From: Flavobacteria bacterium RIFCSPLOWO2_12_FULL_35_11
Lineage (GTDB): Bacteria > Bacteroidota > Bacteroidia > Flavobacteriales > Flavobacteriaceae
Length of the DNA stretch: 64,000 nt
Direction of reading: 5' to 3'
Assembly: GCA_001800975.1 (NCBI GenBank)
Contig: MGWK01000055.1
Location: forward strand, 18,127-82,126
Each line of letters starts with the position of its first letter. Position 1 is the first letter of the stretch. The notes beneath the pieces were generated by a model, which was not told where the DNA came from, did no database searches, and worked only from the letters and a program-made list of their open reading frames with translations. Below are positions 56,650-64,000 of this stretch, one piece after another. Made by a program: the position numbers and the translations under genes.

Positions 56650-57555
56650 ATGTCCGTGGGTATTAAGAAAGGATGGGATAGTGGGCAAGTTGGTTTTATT
56701 TACGCCACTAAAGAGCGTTTTAGAAAAGAGAGCGGCTACTCAGAAGATGAGCTTTTTAGCTCTGATAAAAACAGAGAGCCTGTTGTTGGCGAGCATGTTA
56801 AAATTGCCGGAAATGAAAATTTCGGCAAGATTGTCTCGATGGATGGCAATAGTGTTGCTATTGATTTTGATTATAATAAATCAGAGGCATATAAAAATCC
56901 GGACAATAAAGTAACGGTTGAAAAGTCTTTAATTAGTGAAGTTATGTCTGATATGGCGAAAGAATATTTAGAGGGTGAAGTGGAAACATACACCAACTAT
57001 TTAGAGGGTAATGTGTATGAATATACATTGGAAGAGTTTGATGAAGATGGGGATAAATCCGTGATTTCTTCTTGCGGGGGTTTTTATGGCGATAATATAA
57101 AAGAGAGCGGGATTTTGGAGGACTTGCCAAGAGAGCTTCAAGAGCAGGTTGAAAAAAATAGTTTAGACGCCGATGACTATAGCGATGGTGTAGAGTTTGA
57201 TGTAGATGACGGGGTTTTAGAGATAACGCCGGCGATTAGAGCGAAGATGTGTGAGATGTTAGTAGAAGAGGATGTCACAAATATCAGTGATGCTGTTAAT
57301 AGTGGCGATACTGAATTACTGCACTCCATTTTATCCGGGGAGACTCAAATTTATAAAGATATGAATATCGCGGAGCTTAGAGGGTGCTATGAGCAGGTTT
57401 TTGGTGAAAAAGTTGAAGAAGCTGCGTGGGTTAAGGAGTTTAGCGGGAGTGTTGCGGAGATAGCGGCCGGTGCTCACGGTGCAAGCGCTGGTGAAGTTGC
57501 AGAGAATGTGCGTAAATTAGCGGGTCCCGATGCTCAAACTATTTCTCTTTCGTAA
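56650..57555 (+). CDS. Hypothetical protein with shared C-terminal tail, 301 aa
   Basis: No clear ribosome site precedes the ATG. The N-terminal half contains a short KOW/SH3-like beta pattern (PVVGEHVKIAGNENFGKIVS). The protein is very acidic in the middle. The last 35 residues are a good example of the recurrent tail (GSVAEIAAGAHGASAGEVAE). No family is recognised. Confidence 0.68.
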   Translation: MSVGIKKGWDSGQVGFIYATKERFRKESGYSEDELFSSDKNREPVVGEHVKIAGNENFGKIVSMDGNSVAIDFDYNKSEAYKNPDNKVTVEKSLISEVMSDMAKEYLEGEVETYTNYLEGNVYEYTLEEFDEDGDKSVISSCGGFYGDNIKESGILEDLPRELQEQVEKNSLDADDYSDGVEFDVDDGVLEITPAIRAKMCEMLVEEDVTNISDAVNSGDTELLHSILSGETQIYKDMNIAELRGCYEQVFGEKVEEAAWVKEFSGSVAEIAAGAHGASAGEVAENVRKLAGPDAQTISLS

Positions 57556-57634
57556 GGGCAAGCGGTTATCAATTCCGCTTCGCACAAGGCACCCCTCGAG
57601 GGTGTAAACAATCAAGCGACTCGCTTAAGGTTTA

Positions 57635-57660
57635 TTTTATTATAAAGCTATTATAATTTA
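57635..57660 (+). promoter_or_regulatory. Element-wide promoter motif (double TATTATAA)
   Basis: TTATTATAAAGCTATTATAA, after CTTAAGG. The preceding 70 bp hold two hairpins (AAGCGG/CCGCTT at 57560-57580 and CACCC/GGGTG at about 57590-57604). The next ATG is about 39 bp downstream. Confidence 0.6.
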
Positions 57661-57698
57661 TCAATAAGTGCAATTTTATTACCTACAAAGGGTTTAAT

Positions 57699-58964
57699 AT
57701 GAAAAAAATAGATACATTGGCCAAAGAGCTTGAAGCTCTTAAGATAAAGCAAGAGATGATTCTTAAAAAAAATGAGGAGATTGTTTCTAAGCAAAATGAG
57801 GTTGAAGAACTTACGACTGATTATCGTCTTGAAGGCAAATCAACGACTGCTTTAGAAAACAAAATGTATAAACTTATAGATAAAGAAGCGGAGAACCTTG
57901 AGGCTCAAAAAGAGATCTCAAGGCTTATTAAAAATCTTACTCAAAGAATCACAAAGAGAGAAAAAATGGTTGTAGATAATAAAAACTGTAATTTTTATTT
58001 AAAAGATTATGAGACTAATAAAATAAGATATATTAATCTTGAAGAACTGAAAGATTTTTTTCTTAATGGAGAAAAAAGTGATTTTCGTCTTGGAATAAGC
58101 GATTATTCGCTTGAATTTAATTATGATGGATATTTTTTATATCTTGTTGATAGAGACAAGCCGGATTCAGAGGATTTTGATAGAATCTATAGCTCTTCGG
58201 AGCTTACCTCGATTCTATTGGCACATGGCGCTCAAATTAAAGATGCACTGCAAGTGCTTTCAAAAATAAAAAAAGATTTAGCAATATCAGATGGGTTAAA
58301 TATGAATGATTATTCACTGAACTCTGTTTTGAAAAAACTTAATAGTGTAGTTGAAGCTGAATCTAAAGAGCCCGTTAATGAGGCTGTTCGTGAGAAAATT
58401 GAAGAGTTTACCGAAAAAACGGACGCTATGTTGGCTGTTAAAAACTTTTTAGAATTCGTTGTTAGTGGTACTCCGCATGCGACAAATAGTGATTTGTCAG
58501 GCGGGGTTAAAAATATGTTCTATATGAGTAATATCACTGAATTCTCTAAAAAAGAGGTTCGTGATATTTATCTTGGCTTTCCAAAAGACGATGTTGTCAA
58601 GGTTTTGTACTCGGTGGCTGAGCCTGAAAAATACAACAGCAATGATCTCTCAAATATGCCTAATAGATATAATCTAAGTTGTGACTATGAGAGCAACAAC
58701 CTAAGAGGTTTTGCGGGGCAAATTGAAGATTTAGCTGATTTATATGGTGAGGCTTTGACTGAACTCAAAAAGATAGTTCCTGATTTAGATTTGAATAAAC
58801 CTGAAGAGATTAAAGATATGGTCTTAAGAGCGGCAGAGCGGGCTGTGTCCGTAGAGAGTGTCGCTGAATTAGCGGCTGGTGCCGGTGATGTAAGTGCCAC
58901 GGATTTAGAAAAAGAGATGAATGAGCTTAGCGAAGATAAATCAACACATAAGGATTTGGTATGA
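57699..58964 (+). CDS. Coiled-coil protein with shared C-terminal tail, 421 aa
   Basis: The first about 85 residues form a Lys/Glu-rich coiled coil. The rest is helical without recognised motifs. It ends ESVAELAAGAGDVSATDLEK...LSEDKSTHKDLV, a full version of the recurrent tail. Its stop overlaps the next gene's ATG, and that gene carries a closely related tail. Confidence 0.72.
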   Translation: MKKIDTLAKELEALKIKQEMILKKNEEIVSKQNEVEELTTDYRLEGKSTTALENKMYKLIDKEAENLEAQKEISRLIKNLTQRITKREKMVVDNKNCNFYLKDYETNKIRYINLEELKDFFLNGEKSDFRLGISDYSLEFNYDGYFLYLVDRDKPDSEDFDRIYSSSELTSILLAHGAQIKDALQVLSKIKKDLAISDGLNMNDYSLNSVLKKLNSVVEAESKEPVNEAVREKIEEFTEKTDAMLAVKNFLEFVVSGTPHATNSDLSGGVKNMFYMSNITEFSKKEVRDIYLGFPKDDVVKVLYSVAEPEKYNSNDLSNMPNRYNLSCDYESNNLRGFAGQIEDLADLYGEALTELKKIVPDLDLNKPEEIKDMVLRAAERAVSVESVAELAAGAGDVSATDLEKEMNELSEDKSTHKDLV

Positions 58965-59923
58965 GTAATTATGCGAAAGAGCTTGCTCCGGTTTTGAGTA
59001 AGCTTTTAGATACGGCGGGAGTGGAGCTGTTTTGTGGGGATACATGGGTTAGTATAGAGTCAGATTCTTACAAAGATGGGCTTTTTATTCAGGTTGAATC
59101 AAAAGAGCTTGATAACGGTGAGTTCTCAGATGATACTTATACTTTTACCGCTTATAAGAATTTCTTAAACTCAGAAGATGTTCCTGAGACTGACTACTCT
59201 GAGGCGGTGTATATTTTTGATTTAAAACTCAATTATAATAGAGATATCTGGGAGCGTGATGTTTCAGAGGCAGATGTCCTTCGTCATATTATTGATAAAA
59301 TGCAAAATCAGAAAGTGGAAGATTTTGTTCCGTTGATGGAGTTAACGGTTCACAAAATGGCTCTTAGCGAAAGTGAAAACAAAGAGCCGTTAACGGCTAT
59401 TGATATAGTTGGTAAAAAATTTAAAATTGGTGATATTGTCACAGATGGTGTAGATAGTGGTCAACTTACCCTTATTGCCGACAAATTACTTTATGGTAAA
59501 TATAAATATGAAGTGCTCACAAAGGACATGGCTTTTAAACCACTTACGAATAATAATTTTATCCGTAAAGTAGGGCATAATCTACTTGTAGATTTAACCG
59601 CGCAAAAACACAACGAAGATAGCTACACGATAACATTTGAATGTGTTGACGGGGGGAAAGGTTTAATAGATCTCGAATTTTCAGAAACAGGTGATAGCCG
59701 CGATATTCAAATTGAGTGGCATAGCAAGACACCAAACAGTGAGAAATTCGTTAGCGACTTTAAAGAGATGTATAACATCGCTGATTGGCTTGAAGAAAAT
59801 GGTGCGTTTGCCGGCAGTGTTAAAGAATTAGCGAATAGTGTCGGGCATGTGTCCGACAAAGAAATGGAAGATGAGATAAAAAAACTCTCAGGCGATTTGA
59901 CTCATAGTCAAGAGCTTTATTAA
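58961..59923 (+). CDS. Hypothetical protein with shared C-terminal tail, 320 aa
   Basis: It overlaps the upstream gene by four bases (ATGA). The N-terminal domain (about 1-130) and C-terminal domain (about 190-290) are beta-rich. The tail (GSVKELANSVGHVSDKEMED...LTHSQELY) is near-homologous to those of the 57699 and 62684 proteins down to the last residue. A broken frame at 63382-63654 resembles part of its N-terminal domain. No family is recognised. Confidence 0.72.
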   Translation: MSNYAKELAPVLSKLLDTAGVELFCGDTWVSIESDSYKDGLFIQVESKELDNGEFSDDTYTFTAYKNFLNSEDVPETDYSEAVYIFDLKLNYNRDIWERDVSEADVLRHIIDKMQNQKVEDFVPLMELTVHKMALSESENKEPLTAIDIVGKKFKIGDIVTDGVDSGQLTLIADKLLYGKYKYEVLTKDMAFKPLTNNNFIRKVGHNLLVDLTAQKHNEDSYTITFECVDGGKGLIDLEFSETGDSRDIQIEWHSKTPNSEKFVSDFKEMYNIADWLEENGAFAGSVKELANSVGHVSDKEMEDEIKKLSGDLTHSQELY

Positions 59924-60333
59924 GGGGGGCTCTGTAAAAATTGGGTTGGCTCCTACTATTCTTCTATCCATTTTTTCTTGGCTGCCTGTTGTTATTATTT
60001 TTTTGTTTTTTACTATAATAGCTTTATGGCAATCGGAACTCTATCAAAAACTTAACTTTGTAAAAAGGTATTTCCCTGTGGGGTTAAGGCAGCGCCGTCC
60101 GCATCACATTATAAGTGATGTTTCCGGGCACCGGGTACCCCTTGAGGGTATAAGTACCCAAAGGGCATAAACAAACAAACAGCATTAAGTCTGTTTCTCT
60201 CTTCCCTACGGGGTTAATGTAGCGCCGTACACACCACATAATAAGTGGTTTTTCCGGCATAAGTAAGCAAGGAATCTTTTTAAAAAGATATTCCTCCGCT
60301 TCTTTTTAAGAAGCGTTGCTTACTTAAGCTATA
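59924..60333. repeat. Intergenic structured-repeat cluster 3
   Basis: Two copies of the about 60-nt element lie at 60070-60130 and 60201-60261, with a CCGGGTACCCC-type hairpin and a TACCCAAAGGGCA stretch between them. From 60260 to 60326 there is a three-way-junction-like fold: arms TAAGTAAGCAA / TTGCTTACTTA enclosing hairpins at 60271-60294 and 60297-60315. It ends at CTTAAG before a promoter motif. A hydrophobic frame starting near 59946 is not convincing. Confidence 0.6.
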
Positions 60334-60357
60334 TTTTATTATAAAGTTATTATAATT
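60334..60357 (+). promoter_or_regulatory. Promoter motif with no ORF downstream
   Basis: TTTTATTATAAAGTTATTAT after CTTAAGCTA. It has the same composition as gene promoters in the window, but the next 300 bp contain no ORF with a ribosome site. Confidence 0.55.
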
Positions 60358-60630
60358 GTCTTGTTGCTTTCTTGTATCCGACTTATCTTCGGAAACTAAA
60401 GCAAAACATTTTTTTTCTTGACTTTTGTGATAATAAGTTCAGGGTGTTCGTTTAGTATTCCTGCTCATACCGGGAGCTAATTTATACATCATATTTGACC
60501 GTGAGATACACGGCAATTATGCTACGGATAAAGAATCTATCTCGTTTTCGGGATGGATTATCATTTAATATTGCCCTCCTTGCAGTTATTAAATCTTGCG
60601 CAAATTTTGTTTTGCGCAATGTAACTTCTT
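60358..60630 (+). ncRNA. Candidate small non-coding RNA
   Basis: This tract follows an intact promoter motif and lacks a convincing ORF. It contains hairpins TCCGACTTATCTTCGGA (about 60376-60392), CCGTG/CACGG (about 60500-60515) and a strong TTGCGCAAA...TTTTGCGCAA hairpin (about 60594-60619) that could end the transcript. No known RNA family is recognised. Confidence 0.35.
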
Positions 60631-60660
60631 CATTTTAAATTCAACTTCATTAAGCTATCT

Positions 60661-60684
60661 TTTATTATAAACCTATTATAATTT
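60661..60684 (+). promoter_or_regulatory. Element-wide promoter motif (double TATTATAA)
   Basis: TTATTATAAACCTATTATAA after TTAAGCTA, 26 bp before the ATG at 60710. Confidence 0.6.
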
Positions 60685-60709
60685 ATCTGTTTTATAATTA
60701 GGAAAAAAT

Positions 60710-60949
60710 ATGAATAAAATAGAATCAGGTGTCCCATTTTGTCCTACAGCGCAGTGTAATAGTAATCGTCGGGGATTTTATAAAATTTGGGATATAAGCC
60801 GCCTAGAGAGTGAGCTTGGGCGATGTCACGGATGTTTAGCGAACGGGGAGAGTGAGCACTCTTCACGAACGGTTAATGCGCTTTCATTGCGTATTAAAAA
60901 ACTTAACTTAACAAAAAGAGGATTTAATGGGGAAATTACAAAAAAATGA
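60710..60949 (+). CDS. Small Cys-rich protein, 79 aa
   Basis: It has an AGGAAAAA ribosome site. Four Cys (CPTAQC near residues 11-16 and CHGC near 39-42) suggest a small zinc-ribbon. The C-terminus is basic. It overlaps the next small gene. No family is recognised. Confidence 0.62.
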   Translation: MNKIESGVPFCPTAQCNSNRRGFYKIWDISRLESELGRCHGCLANGESEHSSRTVNALSLRIKKLNLTKRGFNGEITKK

Positions 60950-61097
60950 TTTAAGAGAGACATTGGCAGATTTGAAGGTTTCTTTAGGTCTTTATCTTGA
61001 TGAAGTTAAGTCGGGCAAGCGCAAGCGTAATGACTCTGTTAAAGAGGCGTTTGAAAAAGAGATACTGAGATTAGAAAATGAACTCAGAGAACAATAG
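60927..61097 (+). CDS. Small helical protein, 56 aa
   Basis: A short frame (MGKLQKNDLRETLADLKVSL...) with AGAGGA seven bases upstream, overlapping the end of the zinc-ribbon-like gene and the start of the diguanylate-cyclase gene. Overlap on both sides and good codon use support a real gene in a coupled operon. Confidence 0.6.
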   Translation: MGKLQKNDLRETLADLKVSLGLYLDEVKSGKRKRNDSVKEAFEKEILRLENELREQ

Positions 61098-62679
61098 CGT
61101 AAAGAATTTTATTATTGAGAGTGTAAAGGCTTTGGATGATAAAGTCACAAACAAAGAGTTTGATTTTTTATCAGTTGCGGAGCACAATGCCTATAAAACT
61201 TGCCAAATTTATGCCATCTCTTATGAGAAGGGGCTTGGGCTTAAAAACTTAAAAGATGAAGTGAAGAGCAACGCAATGGTTGAGCTCTTAAAAGAGCTTA
61301 ATCAAAGGGCGGATGGCGGTTTGGTTGAAGCGGAGAAAAGTGAGGCTTTTAAGGCGCACTCCCGTGAGATTGTGGCGATAGCCAAAGAGATTGATTCTCT
61401 TTTAAAGAAGCTAGGGGTAGAGGCGAATTCGTTTCGCATAGCCGGCTATAAGTATGATTTTTTAACCGGCGTTAATCAGCTTGTCGTTGCTTATCAAGCT
61501 CCCGAAAAGTTGGAGATAAATGTCAATTTTGATGTTGATAAGCTTGAGAGTAAAAATTATGTTACTCCTGAGCTTGTTAAAGAGTGGGCGAATGTGGATA
61601 TCGCATATCTATCAAAGCTAGAAGAGATTGGAAGGATTGAAGAAATTAATCGCGTTATTGAAAATTTATTAAATGGTATAAATAATGAAATAGCGAAAAT
61701 TACGATTAAAAACAAACTTGACATTATCGGTGAGAGTTTAAAGAACAATAAAATAGATAATGAAAATATCTATGAGATTTTCGCGCAAGCGATTTTATCT
61801 CTTGATAATGTAAATCTTATGGACTGTCTCTCTAGTAGTATATACAGCCAAAAATTCTACAATCAACATCTGCTTGGGAGCAGGGAAGCCGACAATAAAG
61901 AGGCTTATGAGATTATTAAAACACTTCATGAAAAAACACCGGGCGAAGACCTCGCCATGTGTTTTTTTGATATAAATATATTTAAGAACATTAATGATGA
62001 AATGGGACATGACATAGGTGATAAGGTTATAATAGAGCTCTCAAATCAACTCAAAGATTCAATCGGTGATAGCGGGATAATAAGCAGAAGGGGTGGAGAT
62101 GAATTTATTATTATCGCCCCGGTTTCTGCAATAACAAAGGCTATGTCTTTTCAACTTAGTATGGAAACTGTTGTAAACAACAGTGTTATGCTTCAAGGTT
62201 TTATTGACGCGCTTCCTGATAATGATGAGCGTAAAAATAGAGATTTTCCTCCTATCAGTTTATCTATGACTGCCGGAGTTAAAAAAATAGATTTTGCCGG
62301 ATTAAATCCGCAAAATTGCGCGCGGGAACTGGCTAAGTGTGACAGCGCGGCGGATTTCGCGCAGTCAAAGCATAAAGATATAGCGCATTATGTTTTTGGC
62401 TGCGGAAGCAGAGGGAGTGTTGTCTCGGATGAGAGCTTTGAGAGATCCCGTTTTGCTTTGATGCGAAATCTTTATGATGAGCTTGGGGTAAAAAAAATTG
62501 AGGTGTTTGGGGAAACCATAAATGTTGATATGGCGAATGAATATGAGAATGGAAACATTGAAGAGAAAATAAACTCTTTAAAGATGGAGCAGCTCTCGGT
62601 GTATAGTAAAGTTGAAGATGGCGCTTCTCTTGAGGAGATTTTGGGTACTCAAAATAGAAATAATTTAACTAAAGGATAA
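61078..62679 (+). CDS. GGDEF-domain diguanylate cyclase
   Basis: 533 aa. A long helical N-terminal region (about 1-290, no known sensor motif) precedes a GGDEF domain with CFFDINIFKNIND and active-site RGGDEF near residues 340-345. No RxxD inhibitory site is seen just upstream, so product feedback may be weak. It makes c-di-GMP from GTP. The C-terminal region after the GGDEF domain is about 75 residues, ending SLEEILGTQNRN, slightly like the shared tail. It is the second c-di-GMP gene here, next to tailed proteins. Confidence 0.85.
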   Translation: MNSENNSVKNFIIESVKALDDKVTNKEFDFLSVAEHNAYKTCQIYAISYEKGLGLKNLKDEVKSNAMVELLKELNQRADGGLVEAEKSEAFKAHSREIVAIAKEIDSLLKKLGVEANSFRIAGYKYDFLTGVNQLVVAYQAPEKLEINVNFDVDKLESKNYVTPELVKEWANVDIAYLSKLEEIGRIEEINRVIENLLNGINNEIAKITIKNKLDIIGESLKNNKIDNENIYEIFAQAILSLDNVNLMDCLSSSIYSQKFYNQHLLGSREADNKEAYEIIKTLHEKTPGEDLAMCFFDINIFKNINDEMGHDIGDKVIIELSNQLKDSIGDSGIISRRGGDEFIIIAPVSAITKAMSFQLSMETVVNNSVMLQGFIDALPDNDERKNRDFPPISLSMTAGVKKIDFAGLNPQNCARELAKCDSAADFAQSKHKDIAHYVFGCGSRGSVVSDESFERSRFALMRNLYDELGVKKIEVFGETINVDMANEYENGNIEEKINSLKMEQLSVYSKVEDGASLEEILGTQNRNNLTKG

Positions 62680-62683
62680 AGAG

Positions 62684-63394
62684 ATGAATAGTAGGGTTAA
62701 AGACATAATGGACTTATCCAAAGAGAATTTTTTTAATAAAATAAAAGAGTGGGAAAATCTTCTTGCGATTAAAGGTCCGCAAGGGCAAATAGGTTCTCTT
62801 AGTTTTAGAGATATCTCCGCGAGTTCTGAAAAATTTGCGGTTACTGACGGTGATTCTGGTATAAATTATTTAATATCAAAATCTGGGGATTTGCCTTCAT
62901 GGAAACTCTCCATAGAGCAGGGCGGTGAGCCTATCTATTTGGGGAATGCTTCTTCTTTAAAGAACGGGATTCATCAAGCGGAAATTTTTGCACAATCTTT
63001 AAGGGAGAGTCTGTTTTTGGATTCTGCCGGACTTGCCGGCAAGGGCTGTCCTGTCAACTCTTTTGGAACGCTTAGATTTGATTCGTGTGACATAAAAGAG
63101 GTTGAAGAGAAACTAAAGGATTTGGGTTACAGTGAATCCAATATGGATTTTTGTCACGGGAAAACCTATGTGATTGACCGTGTTGACAATAAAGAGCATT
63201 CCAACTATGGAAAAAAGTTTATTCAATGGGAGATGCAAAAGACGCCTAGGGATTTTGTAGAGGCGATTGAGACGATAAAGAGCAGCTCTGTTGAGGCGAT
63301 TGCGGATATGGCGGTAAATGCTGATAAGGCAACTGTTGTGGTTTGTTTGAATGAGCTAAGCGGAGATAAATCAACAGATAGGGATTTTGTATAA
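62684..63394 (+). CDS. Hypothetical protein with shared C-terminal tail, 236 aa
   Basis: It follows the diguanylate cyclase by four bases. The product is soluble and mixed alpha/beta. The last 35 residues (SSVEAIADMAVNADKATVVV...LSGDKSTDRDFV) are closely related to the ends of the 57699 and 58961 proteins, including the terminal Asp/Glu-aromatic pair. No family is recognised. Confidence 0.7.
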   Translation: MNSRVKDIMDLSKENFFNKIKEWENLLAIKGPQGQIGSLSFRDISASSEKFAVTDGDSGINYLISKSGDLPSWKLSIEQGGEPIYLGNASSLKNGIHQAEIFAQSLRESLFLDSAGLAGKGCPVNSFGTLRFDSCDIKEVEEKLKDLGYSESNMDFCHGKTYVIDRVDNKEHSNYGKKFIQWEMQKTPRDFVEAIETIKSSSVEAIADMAVNADKATVVVCLNELSGDKSTDRDFV

Positions 63395-63654
63395 AACGGG
63401 CTGTCGTATTAAGTGTTACACTTACAACCGAAGCAAAAGATTACTTAAACCACAAAAGAAGCGTCTATGATTACGACGGGCTAAGTGATTACGAGGTATA
63501 TAGCTCTGATTTGGATTATAACCGACAAATTACTACTGGTGAGATATCTAGTGTTGTATTATTTAAAGATGATGAACAAGAATTTACAGGGGAGATTTTA
63601 AATTATTATATAGACGAAATTTCTAAATATGGGATTACTGTTAATGAAGTGTAG
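63382..63654 (+). pseudogene. Frame without start codon, remnant related to the 58961 gene
   Basis: The frame is open from 63382 to a TAG at 63652-63654 and overlaps the upstream gene's end, but has no ATG, GTG or TTG in its first half. It reads ...DYDGLSDYEVYSSDLDYNRQ, resembling the N-terminal domain of the 58961 protein (YIFDLKLNYNRD). It is probably a 5'-truncated copy. Confidence 0.4.
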
Positions 63655-63748
63655 TTGTGATGATTTAGAGTGTTATAAATCTGTGGTGAGTGAAGAAGCA
63701 GGATTTAACGCCTGATTCTTCTGTTGACGCGAATGCGTCATTGATTAT

Positions 63749-63774
63749 GAGCGCTTCGGAGCAGCTCTTTTTTT
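63749..63774 (+). terminator. Hairpin with T-run before ssb
   Basis: GAGC-GCT-TCGG-AGC-GCTC (one bulged A) followed by seven T residues, a good Rho-independent terminator with a UUCGG-type loop. Two other hairpins precede it: GAAGAA...TTCTTC at about 63690-63716 and GACGC/GCGTC at 63726-63739. Their order could allow attenuation control of ssb. Confidence 0.65.
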
Positions 63775-63791
63775 GTATAAAAAGGATTTTT

Positions 63792-64000
63792 ATGTACAAT
63801 AAAGTTATTTTGGTTGGAAACTTAACTCGAGATATCGACCTTAGATATTCTCAAGGCGGAATGGGAATAGCAAACAGCTCTATTGCTACAAGCCGTAAAT
63901 TCACTAGCAATGGTGAAAAAAAAGAGGAAGTTTGCTTTATAGATATTACATTCTTTGCAAGAAGTGCGGAGATTGCCAACCAATACCTTAGAAAAGGGAG
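63792..64000 (+). CDS. ssb: Single-stranded DNA-binding protein, 3' end outside window
   Basis: The ATG follows AAAAAGGA. The visible 69 residues (MYNKVILVGNLTRDIDLRYS, then a FIDITFFARSAEIANQYLRKG stretch) are the OB-fold start of a bacterial SSB. It binds ssDNA during replication or transfer; plasmid-borne SSBs also help establish incoming DNA. The frame runs off the window. Confidence 0.92.
   Translation, partial: MYNKVILVGNLTRDIDLRYSQGGMGIANSSIATSRKFTSNGEKKEEVCFIDITFFARSAEIANQYLRKG

Noticed and set aside
59946..60170. A 74-codon frame with a hydrophobic N-terminus (toxin-like)
   Set aside because: Starts at TTG without a ribosome site and its second half runs through the dispersed repeat; a type I toxin cannot be excluded but is not supported.

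Overview
This is a low-GC window that reads as a large conjugative plasmid or integrative conjugative element of a Campylobacterota-type bacterium (Sulfurimonas/Sulfuricurvum/Arcobacter-like). That host guess rests on AT-rich composition, AAGGA ribosome sites and TATAAT-type promoters without clear -35 boxes; it is not proven by any housekeeping gene. Almost every gene is on the + strand. There are no tRNA, rRNA or CRISPR loci.

Layout. 1-9 kb: transfer and partition genes. These are a TrbC/IcmO(DotL)-type coupling ATPase with an extra C-terminal zinc-peptidase-like domain, small membrane proteins, and a ParA-type ATPase with a partner. 9.4-24.3 kb: a complete-looking IncI/R64-style thin type IV pilus operon (lipoprotein, PilR, PilS, PilQ, PilN, PilP-like, PilO-like, a large pseudopilin and a PilT-like ATPase). 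It ends in a shufflon: a short secreted PilV-like protein whose C-terminus is exchanged among six cassettes by inversion at six sfx-like sites, followed by the Rci-type tyrosine recombinase on the - strand. 24.4-41.6 kb: large accessory proteins, a type IA topoisomerase, and a 2565-aa methylase/SNF2-helicase giant that contains a nested out-of-frame gene. 41.6-50.2 kb: small and medium unknown genes, a CHC2-type primase, an EAL c-di-GMP phosphodiesterase and an HD phosphohydrolase. 50.2-55.8 kb: a scrambled cargo region with a tetraheme cytochrome, two diverged copies of a helicase-associated-repeat protein, an intact IS21-family element and several gene remnants. 55.8-64 kb: more unknown genes, a GGDEF diguanylate cyclase, and ssb running off the end.

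Two features tie the window together. First, a promoter-like motif made of two TATTATAA boxes 11 bp apart, often preceded by CTTAAG, occurs about sixteen times, nearly always 20-60 bp before the first gene of a transcription unit. Second, at least eight otherwise unrelated proteins end in the same 30-40 residue, glutamate-rich tail (pattern SVxEIAxG..VSxxEV...L). Because the coupling protein is of the DotL/TrbC type, which in Legionella recognises C-terminal Glu-rich signals, the tail may mark proteins exported to the recipient cell; this is inference.

Intergenic regions carry a further repeat family: about 60-nt elements with covarying hairpins, followed by long inverted repeats that end at the CTTAAG of the promoter. 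These look like structured RNA or ssDNA elements.
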